A DNA stretch of 40,000 bases from Lingula anatina (taxonomy: Eukaryota > Brachiopoda > Lingulata > Lingulida > Lingulidae): positions 173,087 to 213,086 of the forward strand of contig NW_019775545.1 of NCBI RefSeq assembly GCF_001039355.2, read 5' to 3'. Below, in pieces: positions 1-13,239 of the stretch (positions within the stretch are counted from its first letter, which is position 1; each line of letters starts with the position of its first letter). The notes beneath the pieces are model-generated. The model was given only the letters and a program-made list of their open reading frames with translations. It ran no database searches and had not been told where the DNA came from. Both the position numbers and the translations under genes were made by a program.

Positions 1-139
1 TTCTCACCCCCTCCTTTCCTCATCTCTTCCCTCCTCTTCTCACCCCCATCTTTCCTCATCTCTTCCCTCCTCTTCTCACCCCCTCCTTTCCTCATCTCTT
101 CCCTCCTCTTCTCACCCCCTCCTTTCCTCATCTCTTCAC
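1..139. repeat. 36-bp pyrimidine-rich minisatellite
   Basis: About 3.9 tandem copies of a 36-bp C/T-rich unit run in from the window edge. The anchor TTCTCAC recurs at 1, 37, 73 and 109. Copies are nearly identical; the second has a small variation (CCCCCATC). The array probably continues outside the window. Confidence 0.95.
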
Positions 140-1049
140 AGGGTTTTAATCACTTTGACTTAATCTTCTTCCCAACACCTTGTTAATATAAATTAGCTGA
201 CTTTAAGATGGGTGTACCTGTAAAGAATGTGCAACAGAATTCTTGACAACTGAATTTATTTGTTTTTAATAAATTATTAACAAAAAAACTTCACTGATGG
301 AAAGAGATTGCATGCGGAACATGATCACATTCTTGACATTACTTAATAAAGCCCAGCACTGAGCCACCCCTCCATTAATATGGAATGACACTGATGTTTT
401 AATCAAGAGACAATTACAGATATATTTATACATTTATACTTTGCTTGGAAGACAGTTTCAAAAGTTTACAAAATTAAACTGATATTTTTTCAGATACAGT
501 ATCAATCACCAATAAAAAAGATCTGGCAAATATGTTGTTCTTAACTTTGGTGAACAGATTAGTGTTACAAAATACCTTCAAATACAGACCTTTAGTCATT
601 AAAATATAATGAACTGGTGGTCAAATAAGATCTCATATTTTCTTCTGTATATGTATTGCTCTTTTCTTAACAAAATCTTGTACTCTCACCAGACCACCCT
701 ATATGTTATCATAAAAGTTTTCAACCTTTCAATTTGTCTAAATTTCAGCGCATTTACATGCCCTGCTGAGCGCTTCATCAACCACTCACTAGGCAGCGCT
801 TCCGAAAACAATAATGGACGACAGAGCCTGCAGTCGCTGGCGTCTTGGTGAAGACATCGGATATCCCGGCCTCCCTTCTCGGGTCTTCATAGGTGAACTG
901 AACCAGTTAATAAGGTGTCTTGCTGAAAGCAGACATTGGGGAGGGGGGAAATCATCCTAATCATTTACAATTAATAATTTTCCATTGATGAGTTAGAGGC
1001 TACTACAAGGCTAAGAAATTTTCAATTAGGGGAGAGAAATTTGAGCCTC
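140..1049. other. Non-coding AT-rich sequence with one GC-richer island
   Basis: No convincing gene was seen apart from the island at about 745-895, which is listed separately. The plus-strand reading frame at 609-851 has no recognisable domain and ignores the island's splice-like signals on the other strand. Confidence 0.6.
791..893 (-). other. Candidate minus-strand exon or conserved repeat core
   Basis: On the minus strand this compact, GC-richer island starts just after a possible acceptor (…GGTTCAG) and ends at a consensus-like donor (GTGAGT). Two frames are open across it. One begins FTYEDPRREAG; the other contains PRRQRLQALSSIIVFGSAA and then a stop codon. Its composition stands out from the AT-rich flanks. 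No partner exon was identified and I do not recognise the product. It could equally be the conserved core of a SINE or another old repeat. Confidence 0.25.
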
Positions 1050-4000
1050 GTGTTGCTGTATGATCTAACAGTGGGCTCCTTACCTGTCCTGCCTAGTTAC
1101 AGTGGGAGGAGCAGCCGTACTGGAAGAATAATTACCCAATTTTAGGGCACCCCAAGTGAACAATGAATGGGAATGCTATGAAGGAAGGAAGAAAGGAGGG
1201 AGGAATCAATGGAAGAAAAACAAAGAGTGATGGAAAGAGGGAGATAGGAAGAGAGAAAGAAAGCAATAGGAGAACAACAGAAGAAATGCAGCAAGAAAGG
1301 GGGGAGAGAGGAAAGGGGGGGATGAGAGAAAAATCAACAGATCATAGGAAAGAGGAAGAAAGGAAGGAATGAAAAAGAGAAGTAGAGAGAGAGAGAGAGA
1401 CTAAACTATATCAATCAACTGAATATGAAGTAAAGCACCTGCTGATACACTTTCAAACAATAAAAACAACAGTGTTTGTCCTACCTTTTTGATGCCAAAT
1501 ACATGCCTTTTGATACTTTATTAACTCAAAACCTACATGACAGAGTCCAGCTTTGCAAAATGAATGCAAAATGTGTCAGTGTCCATGCCTGAATGATAAG
1601 AACTCCACGGTGTTGCAATGAAATAAAAAGTATGGTCGCATGCCTATGTTATCTCAGAAAACATCATAATAATGCTAATTATCCCTGTAAATGTATGAAA
1701 ACAGTCAGCTGTTTAGGGAGGCAGCCACTCTGTAACTGTAGTTAGCTATTGGAGGTGTGTGGTTGATCTTCTCCCATTATTCAAACAACATTAGCCTCAA
1801 AAAATATTTTCTTGCAAATTACTTGGTTAAGAAAAAGACAGCAAGTCTGTTTGATTTTAAAACGTTCCATTGCCAGGTTTCTGTGGAGTCCAAACAAAGT
1901 TGAGACAGAATCAACTGTTTGGCTAGCCCCTGCAGTCACCGTCAGAGAGTAAATGCTTTGGATTTGAGCTTGTAAAGTTGTTTGTTCAAGCTCACTGCGA
2001 AAGCACGCGACAATAGATGAAAACTCTGATGCCTAGGTGGAAAAAAACAGCTATTTATTTAGCTATGGTATGTTTTTGAATTCAATTCCAAATGAACGGC
2101 TGTTTTCCTTTTAAGTAAACCCAGCAGGTTTTTAAATAGAAAGCGTCCCAGTGGTAGACACTCTCTCAGTGTGGATTCCATGCTATTCTCTCCTCTCTAT
2201 CTCTAGATCAGACCTCTTGATTCAAAGCAAAGAACCCTCTTAACATTTTAACATCACAATTTCAGTACTATTTATTTTCTCTTGCTCACTGATACCATTG
2301 TTAGTATCCCCTTAAGTTTGTAGATAAAACTTCCAGCGAAAAAAATAATCTTTTAACATTTTATCATCTCTTATTGTTATCAAGAATCTTTCTTTATTTA
2401 TTTTATTCATCTAATGATTTTAGTATAAAGCCTGTCTTGTGCGCAAAGTAAATGTGTAGTATTTACAGAATCAATGACAAAAGGAATTTAAAAGTAAATT
2501 TTTTCCTCGAAAAAAAAACTTTGCACTTAAAATAACCTGTTTTTGTCACTTAGTTTAAGTACTGTCAGCCAATCATTTTCGGAGAGGTCTCCTCCTTTTC
2601 CTTATCCACCCATCGTAAATGTATTCTCATTGCAGAAAAAAAACTTCAAGGTAATTGGAGATCGTGTCCCATCACAATTTATTTTGTCCACTTTGGACAA
2701 ACCATCATTGTCCTCTTTCTGAAGCTCTCCTTATAATTTCAATAAAAACATTCATAGCATCTTTAATATAAACTTTCAGTAGTAGAATATGGAAGACACC
2801 AGGTCTATGGTATAATCTATAAGAGGTCCTTCACAACTTAAATTTACAAAATTGATATTATCACCATAAATTCTATTTACTGCAAACAATAAGCAACCCT
2901 GACCCAGGNGTGTTGCTGTATGATCTAACAGTGGGCTCCTTACCTGTCCTGCCTAGTTACAGTGGGAGGAGCAGCCGTACTGGAAGAATAATTACCCAAT
3001 TTTAGGGCACCCCAAGTGAACAATGAATGGGAATGCTATGAAGGAAGGAAGAAAGGAGGGAGGAATCAATGGAAGAAAAACAAAGAGTGATGGAAAGAGG
3101 GAGATAGGAAGAGAGAAAGAAAGCAATAGGAGAACAACAGAAGAAATGCAGCAAGAAAGGGGGGAGAGAGGAAAGGGGGGGATGAGAGAAAAATCAACAG
3201 ATCATAGGAAAGAGGAAGAAAGGAAGGAATGAAAAAGAGAAGTAGAGAGAGAGAGAGAGACTAAACTATATCAATCAACTGAATATGAAGTAAAGCACCT
3301 GCTGATACACTTTCAAACAATAAAAACAACAGTGTTTGTCCTACCTTTTTGATGCCAAATACATGCCTTTTGATACTTTATTAACTCAAAACCTACATGA
3401 CAGAGTCCAGCTTTGCAAAATGAATGCAAAATGTGTCAGTGTCCATGCCTGAATGATAAGAACTCCACGGTGTTGCAATGAAATAAAAAGTATGGTCGCA
3501 TGCCTATGTTATCTCAGAAAACATCATAATAATGCTAATTATCCCTGTAAATGTATGAAAACAGTCAGCTGTTTAGGGAGGCAGCCACTCTGTAACTGTA
3601 GTTAGCTATTGGAGGTGTGTGGTTGATCTTCTCCCATTATTCAAACAACATTAGCCTCAAAAAATATTTTCTTGCAAATTACTTGGTTAAGAAAAAGACA
3701 GCAAGTCTGTTTGATTTTAAAACGTTCCATTGCCAGGTTTCTGTGGAGTCCAAACAAAGTTGAGACAGAATCAACTGTTTGGCTAGCCCCTGCAGTCACC
3801 GTCAGAGAGTAAATGCTTTGGATTTGAGCTTGTAAAGTTGTTTGTTCAAGCTCACTGCGAAAGCACGCGACAATAGATGAAAACTCTGATGCCTAGGTGG
3901 AAAAAAACAGCTATTTATTTAGCTATGGTATGTTTTTGAATTCAATTCCAAATGAACGGCTGTTTTCCTTTTAAGTAAACCCAGCAGGTTTTTAAATAGA

Positions 4001-4768
4001 AAGCGTCCGAGTGGTAGACACTCTCTCAGTGTGGATTCCATGCTATTCTCTCCTCTCTATCTCTAGATCAGACCTCTTGATTCAAAGCAAAGAACCCTCT
4101 TAACATTTTAACATCACAATTTCAGTACTATTTATTTTCTCTTGCTCACTGATACCATTGTTAGTATCCCCTTAAGTTTGTAGATAAAACTTCCAGCGAA
4201 AAAAATAATCTTTTAACATTTTATCATCTCTTATTGTTATCAAGAATCTTTCTTTATTTATTTTATTCATCTAATGATTTTAGTATAAAGCCTGTCTTGT
4301 GCGCAAAGTAAATGTGTAGTATTTACAGAATCAATGACAAAAGGAATTTAAAAGTAAATTTTTTCCTCGAAAAAAAAACTTTGCACTTAAAATAACCTGT
4401 TTTTGTCACTTAGTTTAAGTACTGTCAGCCAATCATTTTCGGAGAGGTCTCCTCCTTTTCCTTATCCACCCATCGTAAATGTATTCTCATTGCAGAAAAA
4501 AAACTTCAAGGTAATTGGAGATCGTGTCCCATCACAATTTATTTTGTCCACTTTGGACAAACCATCATTGTCCTCTTTCTGAAGCTCTCCTTATAATTTC
4601 AATAAAAACATTCATAGCATCTTTAATATAAACTTTCAGTAGTAGAATATGGAAGACACCAGGTCTATGGTATAATCTATAAGAGGTCCTTCACAACTTA
4701 AATTTACAAAATTGATATTATCACCATAAATTCTATTTACTGCAAACAATAAGCAACCCTGACCCAGG
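1050..4768. repeat. 1,859-bp direct duplication split by a single N
   Basis: Bases 1050-2908 recur at 2910-4768 at a constant offset of 1,860, with one N at 2909 between the copies. The only difference I found is C at 2149 versus G at 4009. Low-complexity GA-rich stretches (1170-1400 and 3030-3260) are copied exactly. Near-perfect identity with an N exactly at the junction points to unmerged overlapping contig ends or two haplotypes, not to a biological tandem duplication. No gene is evident inside; the GA-rich 69-codon frame is low complexity. Confidence 0.95.
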
Positions 4769-7700
4769 CTGTGTGAAATGTCTTCACTTCATAGTGTCGT
4801 CTGCCTCTCGAGTTGTCATGTAGCCGAGTTCTTTGTAGAATTTGATCCAGAAAACGTGCCTGAAAGAAAAACTAAGCATGGTGGCAGAACTGCGGCTAAA
4901 AGTACCACGCACTTGTCAGAGCCTGTCAGCCTTTGTGTTGTCACTTCTTGTAAAATTGGAAGGGAACAAAATGAAACAGTTGGAAAGAGCCAAAATAAAC
5001 AAATTGCCATGGATTTTTTTAGGAAAGAAAATGTCCACTTCTTCCTAGTATGACTTGTATATTTTTTTTAATGTTTTTGTCTGGAGATTTTTTTTTTTTT
5101 GTGTTCTTAATATCTTATTTCAATCATTATTCATTTTGTTTATTTTAAAAATTGAGTTAAATTACATCTTCAACACTTAGTCCAGACATTTTTTTCTTCA
5201 AAAGATTATCAAACTCACTTTTTCCAACATTTCTTTTTGTAGACCAAAGTCACAATCGCCAAAAAGTATAAATTGACCCCTCCGCAAATTATCTTTTCAG
5301 TTTTTTTTTCTAACACAAAAATTTCTTCAGAAAAGAAATACAAAACCACTCTGCAATCTTAGCTTGAATATTTCCATATAAAGTTGCACTTTACATATTT
5401 ATTTGCAATAATTTCCAAGAAAACACCATGGTATTATCCCAAAATTCAGGCTCAGAGGCTCTTATAAACCACGTAGCCTCCATAATGACAGTATCCCTAA
5501 CATTTCTGATCAAACCCATCCTTCTCTCCACTGATCATGTTGTAATAAAATAATCAGAAGCAATCAAAAGCTGATAAAACACAGATCACTTCCATAATAT
5601 CATAATCATTTTTACTGATCCTGAAATTTCCATTTGATATAATTTTATTGACAGGTATATGAAAACTGATACCAGTCCAGGAATAGACTCAATAATCCCC
5701 CACTTAGCTTTCAGAGAGTAATTTGGTCTAGTGGAGATGAAATTGTATAATGTCTGTGTAATTAGACATATAATCTAATTAATTAATGGCCTGCTTTATG
5801 TACCAACAAGAAATTGGCAGATTAAATCAAATAAATCCACCACCTTTGATTTCATTATGTTGATATAGTTGTGTGTTTAGGAGACTTGATGCTCTATGAA
5901 ATCAGTCGCCATTACTGAGGTCAACTGCCATTATTACAATTGAATTTATTCAGTTGAAATGAAACTAGGGACAAATGCCACAATATTCCACAAAACCTAC
6001 AGAAATCATTTTTCAAAGAAATTAACACAACTCTTAGCTTTTTAATAAAATTTTTATTCTCAAACCATTATCTGTCTTTATATCTTATTCATATTTATTA
6101 GATATTTTAAACTTATTTATGAATTTAAATCTAAACATAAATCTCCAAAAATTACATGTTATCAAGGTGACAACACAGGTGACAATAAATTTATAAAAAT
6201 ATTTTTCAAGAAAGACTAGAGACTACCATAAGAGTAAGTACAGGTCTACCCATACAGTTTAAACTTAGTACAATAAAAAATCTATAAAGAAATACTTATA
6301 TAATTCAGTTCTTGATTAAATAGTCTGACTTAATACCATACTTAAATTTTGACTAATTTTAGTTAACTAGTCTAGAAATGTCAAGCATTATTTTTAAATC
6401 TATATATAAAAAACCCCAAGTCCAGCTTGGGTAAAAATAGTTGTCACATGTAATGTATTCAGTCATAAGGGTTTCAGTTTTTTTTTCAATACACACAAAG
6501 CCACTTCTTCACCAACCAAGGAACCAAGGATAAAAGAAGAGAAATAGCACATACCCATGTAACTGATATATTAAGAGAACAAATACTGCACTGGGAAATA
6601 TTTCAACATAAATCATAATCATATGTTCAAAGATCACAATTTTCAAAAATGGAACTTTCTTACTATATGTAGCTATACACTTTAAGTTTAACACCATAAA
6701 ATCATATCCAAAAATCATCTGAGAGAGAGCAATATATCAAAAAATATGACAAACGATTTCAGACTAAATAATAACTCAAACAGCAGACAGCATCCAAGAT
6801 GGTGGAAGGCGCAATTCCCATGTTGCCGTGGCAGCAATAAATCATAGCAACTGAGCAATTTGACCTACGTGCCTCATGGAAAAATTATGCAAATTTTGGA
6901 TGCTGTAGAAGTAATGATATTAATAAAAAATGTGCTCATGTCCCTGGTCATTGACAACAACTAGTGGCATGGCGCTGGACAATATAATTAGTGCGACTCA
7001 TTTGTCAACTGGTGCACTGACCACCGAGATTTGTTCTGGAACAAATTAATTTTATGTCAACATAAATATTGCAAATCACTTCTTTTTCTTATGATCAGAA
7101 GTTACTGACATTTTTTCCAAAATGCAGTTTCAAGATTCTACAAAATAAGGACAGTGTTTTTTAGTTATGATATTAAAAAACATAAAACTATTTGAGCCTT
7201 ACTTATTTTATGTCAAAGATCATTACTATGGCGAGGAGGGAGGGGCAGCATTTAATGGAATGGTATTTCGTTTCAGTAGGAGACAGCATGGGCGGCCGTA
7301 TCCAGTAGCTTGACTAATGACAAATTTTTTAACAAAATTACTCCCAACATGCAAACACTCAATTTCAACTGCTTAATAAGAATACTTTCAGCTCCGCAGT
7401 GACATGACGTTGAAACTGTTGGTTTTTATGTCTGTTGTTACATCTGACCTAGCATGTTTTTATATGAAATATGTGAACTTTACCTGTACTGCATCTAACT
7501 GTGTATGCGTGTGTGTGTGTATGCACTTGCATTCATGCATGCACATGAAAGCATTCAACAAAACCACTGGCATGCATACATGCATATTCCTACTGTTGCA
7601 CTGTTTATATATTGAAACATACTTTTATCACAAGTACACAATCATAGTGAGATAAAGCCCCTAAATAGAGAGAACTTCAACTTCCCCCTCTGAATGTCAT

Positions 7701-8721
7701 GTCACTGCCAACTGCATCAAGCTGCCAACTATGCTGCAATTACTGGCAATCATTAGAAAAAAATTGTTCAAGATCGGATACTTTTTTCAAGTTAATAATA
7801 AATCTTAAAACTGTTTCAATACAGAATTAATATTGAAATTAAGTAAGTAAGGGCAAACAGCACTGTAGAAGTTAATCCAAATTAAATTACTTCCTTCTGA
7901 AAAATTGCTTAATAATTTTTACTTATGATATCAAACATACAAACAGTAAAACATATTCTGAATAAGGATAACGAAACTCCGTACTCCAGGCATTAAAATA
8001 TGCTCTCTCTTACAAAGTAAAATAAACATGAAATAAGACAGTGAAGCAAAGAAGAATTCAATTTTGAAGTGCATAGCCCAAAAATTGAAATTTAACTGTT
8101 AATCATTTGATAAATAAAAAATATTTTCAGGCTAAGAGTCTCCTATATTTCCTCATACAATTTCCTCTCATAGATTCTTATAGTGGACAATATAGTATGA
8201 GTGTGTCGGTTGGGCCGGATGGCATAATTACTAACTTGGGGAACAAATGTGCGCGACATCTTGATTACTAATTTCTAAGGGTGTTAGTGCACACAAGGCA
8301 CACACCTAGTGGGAGCCGTGTGCCGCGCTGAAATCAGTTCTATCTCTCTCCACAGTGAACACGATTAAGCCCTTAATAAAGACATCATGAGAAGATATCA
8401 GATCTTACAGCTGATCCATTGTTGATAAGGCCTCCACTTTAAGGTGTCCACAGATGACGCTAAGTCATGACTTGGAGAAAAAAACAAGGCAGGAGTGTGA
8501 AGTTACTGTCACTGGGGTGTTTGGGACAAACAAAAAAGAAAAAAAGAAAAGGGGCAATGGCAGACCTTTACAATATCTACAGCAGGAGAATAAATGTATG
8601 AGGGAAATCATATAAAAGACAATGCAGACGTTTTGGCAACTTTTGCATGACATACAAATTCCACAGTTGAGAGCACTGTAATAAATAAAAAGTATGACAA
8701 ATGACATCCGCTCTTGTCAGT

Positions 8722-8747
8722 GAGAGAGAGAGAGAGAGAGAGAGAGG
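8722..8747. repeat. (GA)n microsatellite
   Basis: Uninterrupted GA dinucleotides grade into a degenerate purine tract up to about 8780. Confidence 0.9.
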
Positions 8748-9066
8748 GAAAGAAAGGGAGAGAAAGAGAGACACGGAGGAGGGGGGATGAGGGGGGGTTG
8801 TGTTCTTACCATCACAACTATACCCATGTCGTATATCACCTGACACTGTGCTAACATTCACATGACAAACACCTTGAGCAGTAACCAATATATTACATAC
8901 AAGTGACCTTAGGCTTTGTGGACGGAGGAGAGATGTACACATCTTCTTAGAGATATATAAAATATAGATATATAGATTTTTAAGTTATTTTCAAAAATTA
9001 AACTACTTAAAAAGACTTTTCAACCATAACAGTTGTCTGATGTAAGACAAATACCTTGTTCCTGAT

Positions 9067-9090
9067 ATATATATATATATATATATATAT
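9067..9090. repeat. (AT)n microsatellite
   Basis: Uninterrupted AT dinucleotides in non-coding DNA. Confidence 0.9.
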
Positions 9091-9423
9091 TGGAAAGTGA
9101 TACTTTAAACGTAAATATAATATGACAGAGCTAAAAGAGCACTGCATAAAGTCCTCAAAATAAACAGTTATGGAATCTTTGCATTTTCCTCACATATTAA
9201 TTGTATGGTCTGACTGACAGCACTTTATCCACACGCACACACACACCCTCCAAAAAACCTGTTCCCCTGCTGTTTTGGCAAAAAACTGTATTTAGCAGAA
9301 CAAGCAAGTTTCCCGTTATATATCTAAATATGGATTTTCTTCTCACAGCATATTCAAAGCTTAATAAATTGCAAAAAAAAAAATAAACTTCTGATAAAAA
9401 GTTCCGAATCCAATGAACCTGTC

Positions 9424-9498
9424 TCAATACACAGGTAATCCATTGACTATTCGTAGCTTAGCTTGTGTTCCAGCCTTACGACTTGTGACTGTGATCAC
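9424..9498 (-). CDS. Tandem-C2 gene exon 9: terminal exon
   Basis: 75 nt including the TGA stop. The acceptor is preceded by a polypyrimidine tract (…CTTCATTATAG|GTGATC). It encodes VITVTSRKAGTQAKLRIVNG and then LPVY. The assignment rests on acceptor quality and phase; another downstream exon arrangement is possible. Confidence 0.7.
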   Translation of the reverse strand: MITVTSRKAGTQAKLRIVNGLPVY

Positions 9499-12400
9499 CT
9501 ATAATGAAGAGAAAGAAGGTGCCCATTTATTTTTATTTTTTTGTAGTAAAACAAAATAAACAACTGCTGACTGAAAAAAAAAATTGATGATCTGATAGTG
9601 ATCAGACGATAAGAATTTGAGTAGATGGAAACAGTCACGGACACTATACTACAACAGTGACCTCTACAGGCAAAGCAGCAACCTACAGCGACATCTATTG
9701 GTAGGAAATTAGACTAGAGCTCTAATTTTTTTTCACTAGAAGAAACCTGCTAAATTGAAAAAAATGGAACATGCATGGCTTGTAGTGCAAATTACAGAAA
9801 ATACATAGCACAAAATTCACCTAATAAAGGAGTTTGAGTGGCAAATCCAGGAAAGAAAGCAGCAGACAGGAAGGGGTAGGATAAAAACACAGTTTACAGA
9901 AAAGTTCTAGTATTTGTCAAATATTAAGTGTTACAAGTAGATATGACTCACAGCAAGTGCAGTGTGACAACTTTGGCCACGCCCACAATTATTGAACGAT
10001 TTGAAAACTGTAAGCGAACATTCAAACTGTTAAAAAAACTCCAAGAAAAACAAGGAAAATGTGAGGCCAAATGTGCTACTGATGACAAGTAGCTTTTAGT
10101 GTATTTTCACCTGAGAACTTTTCACCACAACATCTAAACTACCACACCTAGACTGAGGGTTGTGGTCATCCACTCAGAGATAAAGGTAATAATAACAGTA
10201 GAAAGTGACTATTATAAATGACAGTTAAAATGACTGGTAATATTTCCTGCTGTCATTTTTGATGGAGTGACTGATCAGACAATTCCTGTTGCTTTTACTC
10301 CACTGGTTCTTCACAGCATTGTGCTACTTTATAAAATATGGTGACTTTGGATTATTATTATTTTAATTATTTTTTAAATTTTATTTCACAAATGAAATAT
10401 TCTGGGAGAGAAGTAAAAGGCAATGATTTTATGGCTATGAACAATAACTGAATTTTAACAAAAATGTAAAAGAACGAGACACATACAGATTATGTTATAC
10501 GCTTAAACTTGTCAATTTCTACACTTACTTGATGTGTACCAAAGAAAACTTTTGATCACTACTGTGAACTTCTTCAGTGTGCGTTACTATGAGATGGAAC
10601 ACGGTTCCCTAGCATTTGAACTTTCAATAGTCAGCTCAAGTGTGGAAATTGAAAAGTTTAAGCATATAACATAATCAAAAGACTACACAGATGAATTTCC
10701 ATCAAAACATACAGATTATGCATACATTCAATTTAAATATACTGTTTTCAATTAAGAAATGAAAATGTACAATAATTAGACACCCTTAAACAAAAAAAAA
10801 AAAAAAAAAAAAAAATATCAGCAGGTTAAATCCCCTGAGCTCACTCTACGTCTGTGTATCTGGTCACTACGTTTTAGGTTTAGGAGACAGTGAGGAGATA
10901 AATATAGCAGCTTTGCAATGAAAGCAAACATGGGTAAGGACAGTAATGATGCAAGCTTCTCAATGGGGAAAAATTATCAATTTTTCAGATATGTCATTCT
11001 GGAATCACTGAAATATATATCTCCATGTTAACATTTGTGGTTCTTTAAATGTTCAATAAAGAACTATAAGGTGGCCTGCTTTTTAGTCTACCACTCAATA
11101 TGAATGTTCTAATTTTAAGAATATATGACTTAAAAAAATTCATCTCTGTAACATTAATTTTTTTCCCATTGAAAACATTGGGTAATTGCAGTATATGACC
11201 AAACAATGACATATTTAACTTCCTTGTGTGTCACCACATTAAAACATGAGAGAAAGCAAACAAAAATATAAGATCTAGTTAGACATGCAAACAATCTACT
11301 GACTTGATGTGACAGCAACAAATGAACACATCTGAATTAGTTTTAATCAAAAGTTTCAAGCCTCAAATATCAACTAAAAAATAATACAAGGAGAGCATCA
11401 TGGGAAATAGTCCTTACCTTTCAATCAAATAAATTCAACATAATCTTCTAGATCAAAAATCTATATATCTAAATAGGTTTCTTCTTTAATTTATTTTTTA
11501 ATTTATTTGAAAACATTCAAAAACCCTCACTCACTTTATTCCCAGACTGTTTTTGGAAGAGGAACTTTGGTTCTTTAAAGGTGGAGTGTGCCAGTAGGGA
11601 CTCTCTGAACTCCTGAACTATGGCTTTCTGGGCCCATTTGTCTCTTAGACGCTCACTGTTTTTCTGAAAATAAATTCTGAAAATGTAAACTTGACCCGAA
11701 ATATGGTATCTATGACAGAAACTTCAGAGAAAACTATGACCCCATTTCCAGAGATTAGATCGATCTACTTTAGATCGACCTAACTCCCTGTGGGTTCACG
11801 CTAAATAGCTGTCAGCCGAGCGGACACGAAAGTTAATTACCCTCTTACAGCTTGTAGTAGGTGGGACGGACATTTAAGCCGGATTATCTGACAGTAATCT
11901 AGTGAGACTCCCCGCGGGGATAGATCGATCTAAAAGCTCTGGGAATACAGCCTAAGTCATGACTTTTGAATTCAGATTGTGCTAGATGTGATACAAAGAA
12001 TGTGTTGGGTGTGATTACAATTATCAAACAATCATCATGAAGCTGTCAACATAACAATTAATTTTTCAACTTACATTCAATCAACTAGCATATTGGTAAG
12101 CAATACTATGATTTTATACTACTTAGGACAAAAATAAATGTCTTTCCAAAAAATGAAGGCAGTACAAAAACAATACTAATCTTTCATTGATAGATGGTCA
12201 AAATTTCTTACTTTCAGTGTTCATGTTTTGCCTCAAACTTTCTATTATCATAACTGAGTGAAGTTTTGTCTAGACTAGAATGCATATGAATAGTAGGTCT
12301 ATAAAACAATAAAATTTTAAAAACAAATGTGAAAACATTCCCCAATTACCAAATCTTCTAGTCCAAAGGGTCCACTGTAGCCATGTTCTGGGTCAAGGTT

Positions 12401-13196
12401 GTTGAGGTCAATGATCACCTGACCAAGAGCGTCACTCTCAGCGTCTGCACTGGAGTCTATCACCTGAAACACCAGGTACCTGAAAAGAGGTACGTAAGGG
12501 ATTTTATGTCTACAGAATAGTTTCAATTTAGAATACTAGATATTTGCAAGGAGGAACCTAAGGGATTTTATGTCTATAGAACAGTCATATTTTGGTAAGT
12601 ATCAGCAAGGAGGGATGTAAGGGTTTTTATGTCTAGTGAATAATCTTATTTTGCAGCACCAGGTTTTACCTTTTTCATGTACATTTTTAAATCTTAATAT
12701 ACTTTTCTAATCTAGCCCCTTTGATGAGAAGGATGATTTACTTAACACTGACCTCAAATAAAACTTCTAAAATATGAACCAAACTAAATCATAAAATAAG
12801 TTGTTGTATGCTTTACCTGTAGCCAAACTCTTCCTGAGGCACCTGGAACTCAAATGTCTCCTCCCACACTGGGTTTAGGGTTCCTTTGATGATCTGGAAG
12901 TATAATAATATCTCTATATATTTATGTACTATTTGTAAATCGATGTGTTTGTATGTGTGCCACAGGGTTCACGGTGCCCTTGATGATCTGGAAGTATAAT
13001 AAATACTATTTGTGTTTGTGGAAAGGTCAGTGATAAAAAACATTTCTGGAAATTATCACATCAAGATAAAAAGTCTTTTTACATGTATACATAATTTCAC
13101 TTGACATTTCCTTGTGGAAATTTTGATACCTGTGGAGACAAACCAATTCTCCTGATAGAATGGCAGAGTCTAAGTAAATCTGACTCTTGAAGTGAC

Positions 13197-13239
<43 letters not shown>

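Larger units (their letters stand above)
4769..9423. other. Non-coding region downstream of the tandem-C2 gene
   Basis: AT-rich sequence with short open frames only. The 91-codon plus-strand frame at 4778-5053 overlaps another open frame and has no recognisable domain. Simple repeats occur at 8722-8747 (GA) and 9067-9090 (AT). The part nearest 9423 should hold the 3' UTR of the minus-strand tandem-C2 gene, but I could not identify its polyadenylation site. A small island at about 8250-8350 is GC-richer but gives no gene. Confidence 0.6.

Noticed and set aside
1163-1372. 69-codon plus-strand frame rich in K, R, E and G (repeated at 3023-3232)
   Set aside because: It is a translation of a GA-rich low-complexity tract, copied by the N-bounded duplication. 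No splice signals or domain support it.
4778-5053. 91-codon plus-strand frame
   Set aside because: Other frames on both strands are also open here and no domain, splice site or promoter supports a gene.
8577-8942. 121-codon minus-strand frame
   Set aside because: Much of it is a Ser/Leu-rich translation of a GA/CT microsatellite. The remainder has no recognisable feature.
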